A stretch of DNA of 64,000 nt from Hymenobacter sp. DG01 (lineage in GTDB: Bacteria; Bacteroidota; Bacteroidia; Cytophagales; Hymenobacteraceae), in NCBI RefSeq assembly GCF_006352025.1, contig NZ_CP040936.1, forward strand, positions 2,604,001-2,668,000, given 5' to 3'. The translations under genes and the position numbers were made by a program. Position 1 is the first letter of the stretch; the number at the start of each line of letters is the position of its first letter. The notes under the pieces are model-generated. The model was not told where the DNA came from and made no database searches. It saw only the letters and a list, made by a program, of their open reading frames with translations. Positions 7,744 through 17,136 of this stretch are shown here, piece by piece.

Positions 7744-9954
7744 TTAGGGGGTGAAAACAGTTGGCTGACTTACCTGCGCTACCGGGCGGCTGTGCTCGGC
7801 GGTGAGCCGGGGTGTTTGCTTACCTGGTTCCAGCGTCAGGGCCCGCTCGGGGGCGGCAATGTGGGGCGCAATCACCAGAGACACAATGCTCATGAGCTTG
7901 ATGAGAATGTTCATACTGGGCCCGGAAGTGTCTTTGAAAGGGTCCCCTACCGTGTCGCCCGTTACGGAAGCTTTGTGGGCGTCGGAGCCCTTGTACTCCA
8001 TTTTGCCGTCAATCATCACGCCTTTTTCAAACGACTTCTTAGCGTTATCCCAGGCCCCGCCGGCATTGCTCTGGAACATGGCCATCAGCACTCCGGATAC
8101 CGTAACACCGGCCAGCGTGCCGCCCAGCACTTCGGGCCCGAACGCAAAACCTACGATGACTGGCACAATGAGGGCAATAGCGCCGGGCAGCATCATTTCC
8201 CGGATGGCGGCCTGGGTGGAAATAGCCACGCACTTCTCGTACTCCGGGCGGCCGGTGCCTTCCATAATGCCCGGAATTTCGCGAAACTGCCGGCGTACTT
8301 CCTGCACCATACTCATGGCCGCGCGCCCGACCGCCGAAATTGCGAGGGCCGAGAAGATAAACGGAATCATGGCTCCCACGAACAGCCCGCCCAGCACCCG
8401 CGCGTCGCTGATGTCAATGGCCGAAATGTTGGCCGTACCCATGAAAGCAGCAAACAGGGCCAGAGAAGTAAGGGCGGCGGAGGCAATGGCGAAGCCCTTA
8501 CCGGTGGCGGCGGTGGTGTTGCCCACGGCATCCAAAATATCGGTCCGTTCGCGCACTTCCTTGGGTAGCTCGCTCATTTCGGCAATGCCGCCCGCGTTGT
8601 CGGCAATGGGACCGAAGGCATCAATGGCGAGCTGCATGGCCGTGGTAGCCATCATGCCGGCCGCCGCAATGGCCACGCCGTAGAGACCCGCACACTCGTA
8701 GCTGAGCACAATACCCGCCGCCAGCACAATAATGGGTAGCACGGTGCTTTCCATGCCCACGGCCAGCCCCCCGATGACCGTAGTAGCGTGCCCAGTGCTG
8801 CTCTGGCGGACGATGCTGAGCACCGGCCGCTTGCCCATGGCCGTGTAATACTCCGTAATGATGCTCATCAAAGTACCCACTACCAACCCGACCACCACGG
8901 CGTAAAACACATCCATAGCATCAAAGGTGGTACCCCGAATGGTAAGGTCTTCAGCGGGCAGAATCCACTGAATGATGAAGTAGGAAGCCACCGCCGACAC
9001 CAGCACCGACACGTAGTTACCCAGGTTGAGGGCGCCCTGCACATTGCCGCCCTCCTTCACGCGCACCATCAAAATACCAACCAACGAGGCCACAATGCCC
9101 ATTCCGGCAATAACCATGGGTAGCAAGATGGGTGAAAGGCCCTGAAACTGGTCGCCGCGGGCCACTACCTCCCGGCCCAGCACCATGGTAGCCAGAATGG
9201 TGGCTACGTACGAGCCGAACAGATCGGCGCCCATGCCGGCTACGTCGCCCACGTTATCGCCTACGTTGTCGGCAATGGTGGCGGGGTTGCGCGGGTCGTC
9301 CTCCGGAATGCCGGCTTCTACTTTGCCCACAAGGTCAGCGCCTACGTCGGCGGCTTTGGTGTAGATACCGCCCCCTACCCTGGCAAACAGCGCAATGCTC
9401 TCAGCGCCCAGCGAAAAGCCCGTCAGAACCTCCAGGGCAGTTTCCATTTCGATGCCGTTGGCCGTGCCGCCCTTGCTCACCACGAACATCTGGTAGAACA
9501 CGATAAAGAGTGAGCCCAATCCCAGTACGGCCAGCCCTGCTACCCCCATCCCCATCACCGAACCTCCCGAAAAGGAAACGCTCAGGGCCTGGCTTAGGCT
9601 GGTGCGGGCGGCATGGGCCGTGCGCACATTGGCCTTGGTGGCAATCTTCATCCCGACAAAGCCCGCCAGCGCCGAAAATACGGCCCCGATGATAAATGCC
9701 ACCACAATGATGGGGCTTGACTTCTCGCCGGTGCTTCCCAGGTAAAACAGAAAAGCCGAAGCAATAAGCCCGAAGAAAATCATCACCCGATATTCCGCTT
9801 TCAGAAAGGCAATGGCGCCATCGGCAATGTAGCCGGCAATGGTTTGCATGCGTTCATCACCGGCTGGTTGCCTACCCACCCAGCCCGAGCGCAGCCACGT
9901 AAACAGCAAGGCCAGCACCCCCAGGGCCGGCACTACGTAAAGAATATTCATCAT
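7744..9954 (-). CDS. hppA: Membrane-bound ion-pumping pyrophosphatase
   Basis: This polytopic enzyme hydrolyses pyrophosphate and pumps H+ or Na+ across the inner membrane. In 736 residues it has about 16 hydrophobic segments and the catalytic loops [20 protein letters not shown] and [19 protein letters not shown]. The [10 protein letters not shown] motif has Ala where K+-independent enzymes have Lys, so it belongs to the K+-dependent type by established family rules. Whether it pumps Na+ or H+ I cannot decide. A polar C-terminal tail of about 35 residues extends past the last membrane segment, which is unusual. An ATG pair at the start (MMNILY) leaves one codon of uncertainty. Confidence 0.96.
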   Translation of the reverse strand: MMNILYVVPALGVLALLFTWLRSGWVGRQPAGDERMQTIAGYIADGAIAFLKAEYRVMIFFGLIASAFLFYLGSTGEKSSPIIVVAFIIGAVFSALAGFVGMKIATKANVRTAHAARTSLSQALSVSFSGGSVMGMGVAGLAVLGLGSLFIVFYQMFVVSKGGTANGIEMETALEVLTGFSLGAESIALFARVGGGIYTKAADVGADLVGKVEAGIPEDDPRNPATIADNVGDNVGDVAGMGADLFGSYVATILATMVLGREVVARGDQFQGLSPILLPMVIAGMGIVASLVGILMVRVKEGGNVQGALNLGNYVSVLVSAVASYFIIQWILPAEDLTIRGTTFDAMDVFYAVVVGLVVGTLMSIITEYYTAMGKRPVLSIVRQSSTGHATTVIGGLAVGMESTVLPIIVLAAGIVLSYECAGLYGVAIAAAGMMATTAMQLAIDAFGPIADNAGGIAEMSELPKEVRERTDILDAVGNTTAATGKGFAIASAALTSLALFAAFMGTANISAIDISDARVLGGLFVGAMIPFIFSALAISAVGRAAMSMVQEVRRQFREIPGIMEGTGRPEYEKCVAISTQAAIREMMLPGAIALIVPVIVGFAFGPEVLGGTLAGVTVSGVLMAMFQSNAGGAWDNAKKSFEKGVMIDGKMEYKGSDAHKASVTGDTVGDPFKDTSGPSMNILIKLMSIVSLVIAPHIAAPERALTLEPGKQTPRLTAEHSRPVAQVSQPTVFTP

Positions 9955-10083
9955 AAGCGGTGGGAATAGGTTGAGGTGGTTGGGAGAGTGAAACTGGGAA
10001 AGAACGATTGGACGGGTAAAATAGAAGTTATTCCCTAATCCTCAAGCCTTAAGGAATATTCCTACCCCCTTCACAAAGCGAAA

Positions 10084-10127
10084 CCCGGCCGGCGCAGCCG
10101 AGGAAAACCTCCGCTACCCCGGCCGGG
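10084..10127 (-). terminator. Hairpin after the M42-like peptidase gene
   Basis: A 9-base perfect stem CCCGGCCGG/CCGGCCGGG (10084-10092, 10119-10127) encloses a smaller AGC-C-GAGG/CCTC-C-GCT hairpin. It lies 23 bases past the stop of the minus-strand peptidase gene. No long T-run follows, so terminator activity is an inference. Confidence 0.5.
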
Positions 10128-10149
10128 CCACTCAACCTTATCGGGCGGC

Positions 10150-11064
10150 CTACAGCTCCTGCATCAGTACCTGGTACAGGGCCAGCATGCTGTCGATGTC
10201 GCGCTTGTCCACGATTTCGTCAGGTGAGTGCACATGGTCCTCGGGCGCCCCGATGAAGCACCAGTCCCAGGGTTGAGCCCCGTGCTGCAGCTCTTTAGCA
10301 TCGGAGCCGCCGCTGCCTTCTACCTCCAACTGGTGCGGAATGCCGGCCTCGCGGGCAATGCGCCGGATGCGCTCCACATAGCTGCGGCGCGGAATCAGGG
10401 AGTCGCGCAGGGAAATGGCTACCCCCTCGCCGGGGCGTACACCTTCCGTTACCCAAGTAATATCGGATATGAGCGCCTGCCGGACTCCGTAGGTTTCGTA
10501 GATGTAGCGGGCCAGGTAGGCCACCGAGCCCCCGCCGTGTTCTTCCCAACATGAGAAAGCCACGATGCCATCCTGCAGGGTTTCGCAGAGGCGCAGGGCG
10601 TTCCAGACCCCCAGCCGGTTATCGAGGTAGCAGCTCTGCACGGTGGTGTCGGTTTCGCGGAAGTCGCAACGGAAGGTAAGCTCGGTGCCGCGCTCAATGT
10701 CGCGGTGAAAATCGTAGCTCAGAGCCCCGGTTTGCTCGTTTACCACCAGCGTACACTCAATCTCGCCCTCCTTATCCCGGCCTACCAGCCGGTAGCCGGT
10801 TTCGGCATCAGGCCCGCCGATGGGCACTAGCTGCCGGCCGTAGCGTACCGTAAATCCAATACTGTCCAAGTGAGCGAATACGGCGGTACGCGGCCTTCCA
10901 AATATTAGAATAATGCAATCCTGGAACTCTCCACCGGCCAGCACGGTTGGTTGAGTGCTCCACGAAGCTTGGTGCTGACGAATGTAGTGAAGCAGGAATT
11001 CTGTCAGGGGAGCTTCGTGGCCGGAAGGCGCGGCTATCTGGCACAGGGCTTGTAAAAGCTGCAT
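10150..11064 (-). CDS. M42-like (M20/M42 clan MH) metallo-aminopeptidase
   Basis: A two-metal exopeptidase of the clan that includes glutamyl aminopeptidases and tetrahedral aminopeptidases. The ligand motifs appear in order: HLDSIGF (about 66-72), YLDNRLG (about 150), the catalytic pair EEHGGG (about 178), SDITW, and HVHSPDE near the C-terminus. At 304 residues it is shorter than typical M42 enzymes (about 340-360), and the inserted PDZ-like/oligomerisation domain seems reduced (about 75-145). No signal peptide, so cytosolic. It is transcribed away from the TPR gene. Confidence 0.88.
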   Translation of the reverse strand: MQLLQALCQIAAPSGHEAPLTEFLLHYIRQHQASWSTQPTVLAGGEFQDCIILIFGRPRTAVFAHLDSIGFTVRYGRQLVPIGGPDAETGYRLVGRDKEGEIECTLVVNEQTGALSYDFHRDIERGTELTFRCDFRETDTTVQSCYLDNRLGVWNALRLCETLQDGIVAFSCWEEHGGGSVAYLARYIYETYGVRQALISDITWVTEGVRPGEGVAISLRDSLIPRRSYVERIRRIAREAGIPHQLEVEGSGGSDAKELQHGAQPWDWCFIGAPEDHVHSPDEIVDKRDIDSMLALYQVLMQEL

Positions 11065-11083
11065 ATAGTGTATCTTATTTGTC

Positions 11084-11091
11084 CAAAACTA
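11084..11091 (-). promoter_or_regulatory. Possible promoter -7 element for the M42-like peptidase
   Basis: TAgtTTTG on the minus strand fits TAnnTTTG and lies 20 bases before the peptidase ATG, in the divergent spacer with the TPR gene. No -33 element is evident. Confidence 0.4.
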
Positions 11092-11176
11092 GGTCAAATG
11101 TTCTACTTTAGCTGTTGTAATGGGCAGTATAGGATATTTCCTGATTTGTGGTTGAAGGCTGCCCTTCGTTATTCCT

Positions 11177-12433
11177 ATGTTTAGACGACTCCAATTTGTC
11201 CTGTTACTGTTGCTACTACCCTTAGCGGTATGGGCCCAGCAACCCGACACGGCGCGCCCCGCGCCCCTACCCGACTCGGTGCGGCAGGTGCAATTGGAAA
11301 ACATAGACGTGGCCCCGGGTGCCATTGATACCAAAAGCTGGCTGCTGCTGGACAAGGACATTCAGACGGAGCTGGAAGGGGCCGTGTTCAACCTCTACAA
11401 TTTTAAATACGATAAGGCCGAGCGCCAGTTCCGAAGCTTACGCCGCCGCTACCCCAACCACCCCATGCCCTACTTCCTGATGGGCCTGAGCACGTGGTGG
11501 AAAATCATGCCGTCGAACATTGCCAACACGCAGTACGACAAGATTTTCTTTGCCTACATGGATACGGCCGTTACGAAGGGCGAAGCCATGTACCGGGCCG
11601 ATAGCCGGAACTACGAGGCCTGTTTTTTCCTGGCCGCCAGCTATGGTTTTGACGCCCGGCTGCACGCCGAGCGGCGCGACTGGCGCAAGGCTACGGTGGG
11701 GGCCAAACGCTCCCTCGACTACCTCGACAAAAGCAAGGAAGCCAATGGGCTGAGCCCGGAGTTTTTGTTTGGGCAGGCTTTGTTCAACTACTACGCTGTC
11801 TGGATTCCCGATAATTATCCGCTGCTGAAGCCTGTGCTGCTGTTTTTCCCGAAGGGCAACAAGCAGCTGGGCCTGCAGCAGCTGCGCAACGTAGCCGACA
11901 ATGGCTTTTATGTGGGCCCTGAGGCACGCGTGTTTCTCATGCGCATCCTCATGAACGAGGAAGACAAGCCGGAGGAGGCCATGCCCATTGCCCGCTATCT
12001 GGCCACTACCTACCCCGATAATGGTTACCTGCAGCGCATTTACGCCAACGCCTGCTTCCGCCAGGGCGAATTCCGGGAGTGCGAGCGGGTTAGCCGCGAC
12101 ATTCTGGAAAAGCTCAACCAGGGGCTACCCGGCTACGAGGCCAACAGCGGCCGCTACGCCACGTATTTCCTGGGCTACCTGATGCAGAACAAGTATAAGG
12201 ACTTCACCAAGGCCCGGGAGTACTACCAGCGCTGCATTGTGTTTGCCGAAACCAACGGCGAAACCAAGTACGGCTTCTACGTATTTGCCAACCTGGCCCT
12301 GGCCCGACTCGCCGACCGGGGCAAGGACGTGACGGCGGCCCGGCGCTACTACGGTGTGGTGCTGGACAAATCCGACCATGATTCGGAACAATACAAGGAG
12401 GCTAAAGCGTATTTGAAGACGAAACGAAAGTAG
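11177..12433 (+). CDS. Secreted tetratricopeptide-repeat protein
   Basis: The 418-residue protein starts with a signal peptide (RRLQFVLLLLLLPLAVWA, cleavage probably after WAQ). The mature part has TPR-like helical pairs: FNLYNFKYDKAERQFRSLRR with PYFLMGLSTW at about 75-115, then units around 180-215, 260-300 and 345-395 (EYYQRCIVFAE, ALARLADRGKDV). No enzyme motif is seen, so a scaffold role in the periplasm or outer membrane is inferred. It ends 21 bases before the Wzy-like gene on the same strand and may be co-transcribed with it. Confidence 0.85.
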   Translation: MFRRLQFVLLLLLLPLAVWAQQPDTARPAPLPDSVRQVQLENIDVAPGAIDTKSWLLLDKDIQTELEGAVFNLYNFKYDKAERQFRSLRRRYPNHPMPYFLMGLSTWWKIMPSNIANTQYDKIFFAYMDTAVTKGEAMYRADSRNYEACFFLAASYGFDARLHAERRDWRKATVGAKRSLDYLDKSKEANGLSPEFLFGQALFNYYAVWIPDNYPLLKPVLLFFPKGNKQLGLQQLRNVADNGFYVGPEARVFLMRILMNEEDKPEEAMPIARYLATTYPDNGYLQRIYANACFRQGEFRECERVSRDILEKLNQGLPGYEANSGRYATYFLGYLMQNKYKDFTKAREYYQRCIVFAETNGETKYGFYVFANLALARLADRGKDVTAARRYYGVVLDKSDHDSEQYKEAKAYLKTKRK

Positions 12434-12454
12434 GAACGGCCTGCGCGCGACTGT

Positions 12455-13813
12455 ATGGAACTCAAGGACCTTTTCTTAACCCCGCTCTACCTTGGTATTT
12501 TTTACGGAATAGCCTTTGCCGTGCGCAAGCGGTTTACCAACCCGATAAACAGGAGATATTTTATCCCAGCTTTATCTGTAAAGTTTGTAGGCGCCATAGG
12601 ATTAGGCCTAATTTATCAGTTTTACTATGGCGGAGGTGATACATTCAACTATTTTAATCACGTAAAAATTGTATATCGAGCTTTTGGAGATTCACCAATT
12701 ATCGGAGCAAAGTTATTAATTTCTCACGGTGAATATGATCCGGAAACCAGTAAGTATGCTGGTATGATGGAGTGGTATAGAGCACCTACAGAATTTTTTG
12801 TAATAAAAGTAGCAGCATTTTTTGGTCTACTTTGTTTTAACACATACACCGTAATCGGCTTGTGCTTTGCTGCCTTGAGTTTTTGCGGGATGTGGGCCAT
12901 GTATTTAACATTCACTCGTATATACCCAATTGCGTACAAAAAACTAGCAATATCTATCTTTTTCCTCCCTTCAGTTTTCTTTTGGGGCTCTGGCCTTATG
13001 AAAGATTCTTTGTGCATGGGCGCGTTGGGGTGGGTATTTTACGGGTTTTATCATGCTTTTATCAATAAAAAGAATATAACAACAGCTATTACGCTAGCTG
13101 CTTTAGGTATATATATTATAATATCTGTCAAAGTATATATATTACTATCATTTTTACCGCCTGCATTGTTGTGGATATTCAATGAAAACAACCAGCGCAT
13201 CAAGTCGGCCACTACACGTATGCTGTTAAAACCGTTATTTATAATAATGGGATTATTAGCATCTTACTTAGGTGCAACAAAACTTACAGCCGGGGATGAA
13301 AAATATGACATTGAAAAAATCGGCGAACGCACTAAAATAACCAAGGAATACCTAACTACTCAAGTCGTAAGTGGATCTGTGTACAATATCGGTGAAATCG
13401 ACGGCTCAATTGGATCAATTCTTAAGGTTGCTCCTCAGGCAATTATTGTATCTTTGTACAGACCTTTTCTATTTGAAGCTAGAAATCCTGTAATGATTTT
13501 ATCTGCTTTAGAGGCAACACTATTTATCTGGCTAACTGTTAACTTGTTTTACAAAACGGGTATTGCGAAAAGCCTTAGGCTAATTGCTAGCAAACCTATT
13601 CTAACATTTAGCTTTATTTTCTCCATCATTTTCGCTATTGGAGTGGGAACCAATAGTGGTAATTTCGGCACCTTGGTGCGGTATAAGATTCCACTAATGC
13701 CTTTTTATCTATCAGCCCTGTATATTATGCAGTTTATGGCCAAGAAAGCTCCGGCCCGCCGGCCTCAGCTAAACAACCCCAGGAAATTGCGGCGGTTGGC
13801 GACTACCGAGTAA
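12455..13813 (+). CDS. Polytopic membrane protein, candidate polysaccharide polymerase (Wzy-like)
   Basis: The protein (452 residues) has about 10-11 hydrophobic segments and no known catalytic domain. A conserved-looking YYGGGDTFNYF loop follows the second segment, and a large soluble loop at about 280-330 (DEKYDIEKIGERTKITKEY) is followed by more membrane spans. Topology and position at the edge of a glycan cluster suggest a Wzy-type polymerase or an O-antigen ligase-like protein, but homology is not certain. The central ~1.2 kb is strongly AT-rich while the first ~25 and last ~25 codons are GC-rich like the neighbours. The last 49 bases overlap, tail to tail, the 3' end of the glycosyltransferase on the other strand. 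Confidence 0.8.
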   Translation: MELKDLFLTPLYLGIFYGIAFAVRKRFTNPINRRYFIPALSVKFVGAIGLGLIYQFYYGGGDTFNYFNHVKIVYRAFGDSPIIGAKLLISHGEYDPETSKYAGMMEWYRAPTEFFVIKVAAFFGLLCFNTYTVIGLCFAALSFCGMWAMYLTFTRIYPIAYKKLAISIFFLPSVFFWGSGLMKDSLCMGALGWVFYGFYHAFINKKNITTAITLAALGIYIIISVKVYILLSFLPPALLWIFNENNQRIKSATTRMLLKPLFIIMGLLASYLGATKLTAGDEKYDIEKIGERTKITKEYLTTQVVSGSVYNIGEIDGSIGSILKVAPQAIIVSLYRPFLFEARNPVMILSALEATLFIWLTVNLFYKTGIAKSLRLIASKPILTFSFIFSIIFAIGVGTNSGNFGTLVRYKIPLMPFYLSALYIMQFMAKKAPARRPQLNNPRKLRRLATTE

Positions 13814-14832
13814 CGCTCCTCAATAGTGCGGCGGGCCGCCTCGCCCATTTGCGCCCGCAAGGCAGGGTTTACCAGCAGGCGCCGCAGCGCCGCTTCCCAC
13901 TCGGCGGGGGTAGCGCAGATGTTGCCGTTCACGTTTTCCTGCACCACTTCCGTATTCATGCCTACCGGCGAAACCAGCGCCGGCTCGCCCAGGGCCATGT
14001 ATTGCAGGGCCTTGAAGGCGCACTTGCCCTTAGCCCACGGGTCATCTTCCAGCGGCATCAGGCCCACGTGAAAGGTCAGCAGGTCCGCTATTTCGGTTTC
14101 CTTGCGCCAGGGCACGTACACTAAGCTGCGCAGGGGCAAGGCCGGCGGCTGGTTGGAAATCACCCGGAACTCGAAGTCGAATTCCTGCTCTAGGCGGGCC
14201 AGCACGGGCACTACCTGCTCAATGTACTTCAGGGTCGAGTGCGTACCGGTCCAGCCAATCACCAGCTTGCCCGGCGCCTGCTGGTCGCGCACCCGGTTAT
14301 GCAGGTGCTCGGTATCAATGGTGGTGGGGTTGATGATGGCGTTGGGATTGAACTGCCGGGCGTAGTCGCGCAGGTAGGCGTTGCCGCAGCTCACCTTGTA
14401 GGCCCAGCGGCAGATGCTGCCTACCTTATGGTGCCACTTCACCCCGGCCACTATCTTGTTGGCCTCCGACGTGTTCGGAATCCAGATGGCGTCGTCGAAA
14501 TCGTAGATGATTTTCTTACCCAGCACCTTGGCAATCAGCCACTCGAACACGGGCGGACCAATGGGCGAGGCTTCGCGGTGGATGAACACGTAGTCGTACT
14601 GCGGAACGGAGAACAGCAGGGCCGCCCGGCGCAGGAACCCGCCCAGAATGCCAGCTACCTTCTGCAACTGATGCCCGGGCTTGTAGAGAATGGCCCACGT
14701 GGCATCGGAAATGAAAGAAGCTACCCGGTACTGGTGCCCGGCAGCGGTCAGGGCCTCAAAGTACTGCTCGAAACGGAACCGTTGGGAAGGGGCTTTGCCG
14801 GTTGGATAGGGAACCAGGAACAGAATACGCAT
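13765..14832 (-). CDS. Glycosyltransferase, GT4-like (GT-B fold)
   Basis: The protein (355 residues from ATG at 14832) begins MRILFLVPYPTGKAPSQRFR, the Rossmann start of GT-B enzymes. It has a KIIYDFDDAIW segment at about 120, the hinge/second domain motif LVIGWTGTHSTLKYI at about 195, and a sugar-nucleotide-binding C-terminal region around KCAFKALQYMALGEPALVSP. It would transfer a sugar from a nucleotide donor at the inner face of the membrane; donor and acceptor are unknown. A TTG six bases upstream is a less likely start. It is convergent with, and overlaps by 49 bases, the Wzy-like gene. Confidence 0.88.
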   Translation of the reverse strand: MRILFLVPYPTGKAPSQRFRFEQYFEALTAAGHQYRVASFISDATWAILYKPGHQLQKVAGILGGFLRRAALLFSVPQYDYVFIHREASPIGPPVFEWLIAKVLGKKIIYDFDDAIWIPNTSEANKIVAGVKWHHKVGSICRWAYKVSCGNAYLRDYARQFNPNAIINPTTIDTEHLHNRVRDQQAPGKLVIGWTGTHSTLKYIEQVVPVLARLEQEFDFEFRVISNQPPALPLRSLVYVPWRKETEIADLLTFHVGLMPLEDDPWAKGKCAFKALQYMALGEPALVSPVGMNTEVVQENVNGNICATPAEWEAALRRLLVNPALRAQMGEAARRTIEERYSVVANRRNFLGLFS

Positions 14833-14947
14833 ACTCAAAGGTAGGTAGGCCGGCGTTGCTCAGCGTTAGAACCGGCAAAGGTACGGCATCTGTTGTTGCA
14901 TCGGCTACCCCGTAGCAGCTACTGCCGCCGACACAGTTCCGGCCTGT

Positions 14948-14955
14948 TATCTTTG
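14948..14955 (+). promoter_or_regulatory. Predicted promoter -7 element for the GT2-wecE operon
   Basis: TAtcTTTG followed by CGG matches the Bacteroidota -7 consensus and lies 64 bases before the GT2 ATG at 15019. It supports that start over an upstream TTG at 14893. No clear -33 element. Confidence 0.55.
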
Positions 14956-15018
14956 CGGCCCAGCCACGCGGCCGTTCCTCGGGTGAGGAGGCCGATTCGC
15001 TGGTTCACTTTCCAGCGT

Positions 15019-15969
15019 ATGCCGTCCGGTTCCTCATCTTCTCTCCCGCTCTTGTCCGTGGTTAGTCCCGTGTACCAGGCCGAGCAGGTCCTCGATGAGC
15101 TGGTGGCGCGCCTGGAAGCGGCCCTGGCCAACCTGCCCGTTGAGTATGAGATAGTTCTGGTGGATGATGCCAGTCGGGATGAAAGCTGGGCGGCCATCTG
15201 CCGGCACGCCGCGCGCACAACCCGCGTACGCGGCGTGCGGCTTTCGCGCAATTTCGGCCAGCACCACGCCATTACGGCCGGACTGGAGCACAGCCGGGGC
15301 GAGTGGGTAGTAGTGCTGGACTGCGACCTGCAGGACCGGCCCGAGGAAATCGGCCGGCTCTGGGCAACGGTCCAGGAAGACTACGATGCCGTGCTGGCCC
15401 GGCGCGGCCGCCGCACCGATTCGCCGTTTACCGTATGGCGGGCGCGCGCCTTTTACGCCGTGCTGTCCTACCTCACCGGCCAGCCCCAGGACCCCGAGGT
15501 GGGCAACTTTGGTATCTACCACCGCCGCCTCATCGATACGGTGCTGCGGCTGCGGGAAAGCACCCGTTACTTCCCCAGCATGGTCCGCTGGGCCGGCTTC
15601 CGGCAAACCTCGGTGCCCGTGCAGCACGGCCGCAGCGAGCGGCCCACCTCCTACTCCCTGGCCCGGCGCCTGCAACTGGCCCTGGACATCATGCTCACTT
15701 ACTCCGACAAACCCCTGCGGCTGACGGTGTACTTTGGCCTGTTGCTGGCCGGTGTGGCGTTTGGCCTGGGCGTGGTAATGCTTGTGCGCGCTCTACGGGG
15801 CCAAATTGTGGTGCTCGGCTACGCGAGTCTGATTGTGTCGCTCTGCTTTTTCTCCGGCGTTCTTATTACCGTGCTCGGGGTTGTGGGCCTGTACGTGGGC
15901 AAAACGTTTGAGGGTGTGCGGGCCCGCCCCCTGTACGTAGTAGACACGGTTACCCCTGCTCTGGCCTAA
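15019..15969 (+). CDS. GT2 family polyprenyl-phosphate-type glycosyltransferase (DPM1/ArnC-like)
   Basis: The N-terminal GT-A domain (about 1-230) has SVVSPVYQAEQ, VLVDDASRDES and the donor/metal motif VVLDCDLQDRPEE. Two hydrophobic segments follow near residues 240-260 and 275-300, the layout of enzymes that load a sugar onto a polyprenyl phosphate. The ATG at 15019 starts MPSGSSSSLPLLSVVSP; a TTG at 14893 would add 42 residues without family resemblance and lies upstream of the promoter element. Its stop overlaps the wecE-like start by one base (TAATG), so the two are probably coupled, which suggests this transferase handles the 4-amino sugar. Confidence 0.9.
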   Translation: MPSGSSSSLPLLSVVSPVYQAEQVLDELVARLEAALANLPVEYEIVLVDDASRDESWAAICRHAARTTRVRGVRLSRNFGQHHAITAGLEHSRGEWVVVLDCDLQDRPEEIGRLWATVQEDYDAVLARRGRRTDSPFTVWRARAFYAVLSYLTGQPQDPEVGNFGIYHRRLIDTVLRLRESTRYFPSMVRWAGFRQTSVPVQHGRSERPTSYSLARRLQLALDIMLTYSDKPLRLTVYFGLLLAGVAFGLGVVMLVRALRGQIVVLGYASLIVSLCFFSGVLITVLGVVGLYVGKTFEGVRARPLYVVDTVTPALA

Positions 15970-17105
15970 TGACGCCCATTCCCTTTAACAAGCCCTACCT
16001 GGCCGGCCCGGAGCTGGAGTATATTTCCCAGGCAGCAGCGCTAGGCAAGCTCTCCGGTAACGGCGTGTTTACCCAGCGCTGCCAGCAGTTTTTCGAGCAG
16101 CACTACGGCTTTGCCCGTGCCCTGCTCACGCACAGCGGCACGGCGGCCCTGGAAATGGCCGCGTTGCTGCTTGATCTGCAGCCCGGCGACGAGGTAATTC
16201 TGCCGTCGTTCACCTTTACTTCCACGGCCAACGCCTTTCTGCTGCGCGGGGCTACCCTGGTTTTCGCCGACAGCAGCCCCGCCCACCCCAACCTCGACCC
16301 CGCGGAAGTAGCCCGCCTGCTGACGCCGCGCACCCGCGCCGTGGTGCTGGTGCATTACGCCGGGGTAGCCTGCGACCTGGACGCGCTGCTACCTCTCATT
16401 CAGCAGCACAACCTGATTCTGATTGAGGACGCAGCCCAAGCTATTGAGTCGTACCACGGCACCCGCCGGCTGGGCACCATCGGGCATCTGGCGGCCTTTT
16501 CCTTCCACGAAACCAAGAACATCAGCGCCGGGGAGGGCGGCCTGCTGGCCATCAACGATGTCCGGTTTGCCGAGCGGGCCGAGATTCTCTGGGAGAAAGG
16601 CACCAACCGGGCCGCCTTCTACCGGGGCGAAACGGCCAAGTACGAGTGGGTCGATGTTGGCTCTTCGTTTCTTCCGTCGGAAATGACGGCGGCCTTCTTG
16701 TGGGCCCAGCTGGAGCACCGCCAGCGCATCCAGGACCAGCGGCTGCGGCAGTGGCACCGGTATCAGGAGGCCTTGGCGCCCCTGGCCACCGTAGGGGTAG
16801 GCCTGCCCTATATTCCGGCTTACGCCGCAGCCCACAACGGCCATATCTTTTACCTGCTGTGCCGCTCTTCCCAGGAGCGGCAGCAACTCATTAACCATCT
16901 GGCGGCCCACGATATTCTGGCCGTCTTCCACTACCAGCCCCTGCACGACAGTCCCTTCTTTCGCCCCCACTACACCGGCCCGGACTTGCCCCACGCCCAG
17001 TACTACGCGGCGCATCTCGTCAGGCTGCCGCTATACTACGAGTTAAGCGAGGCGCAGCAAGGCCGAGTAGCGGAGCTGATTATGCAGTTTTACTTTTCTT
17101 CGTAG
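15969..17105 (+). CDS. wecE: dTDP-4-amino-4,6-dideoxygalactose transaminase (WecE/RffA-like)
   Basis: A PLP-dependent DegT-family aminotransferase of 378 residues. It matches WecE closely as I remember the E. coli sequence: IPFNKPYLAGPELEYI, GKLSGNGVFTQRCQQF, VHYAGVACDLDALLP, AFSFHETKNISAGEGG with the PLP lysine in HETKN, WEKGTNRAAFYRG and DVGSSFLPSEMTAAFLWAQL. WecE converts dTDP-4-keto-6-deoxyglucose with glutamate to dTDP-Fuc4N. The usual partner WecD-like acetyltransferase is not adjacent; a similar one is at 35756-36688. Its start overlaps the GT2 stop by one base. Confidence 0.92.
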   Translation: MTPIPFNKPYLAGPELEYISQAAALGKLSGNGVFTQRCQQFFEQHYGFARALLTHSGTAALEMAALLLDLQPGDEVILPSFTFTSTANAFLLRGATLVFADSSPAHPNLDPAEVARLLTPRTRAVVLVHYAGVACDLDALLPLIQQHNLILIEDAAQAIESYHGTRRLGTIGHLAAFSFHETKNISAGEGGLLAINDVRFAERAEILWEKGTNRAAFYRGETAKYEWVDVGSSFLPSEMTAAFLWAQLEHRQRIQDQRLRQWHRYQEALAPLATVGVGLPYIPAYAAAHNGHIFYLLCRSSQERQQLINHLAAHDILAVFHYQPLHDSPFFRPHYTGPDLPHAQYYAAHLVRLPLYYELSEAQQGRVAELIMQFYFSS

Positions 17106-17136
17106 TTGGCAGCTTTAACTAGGTAAGAATACCCAG

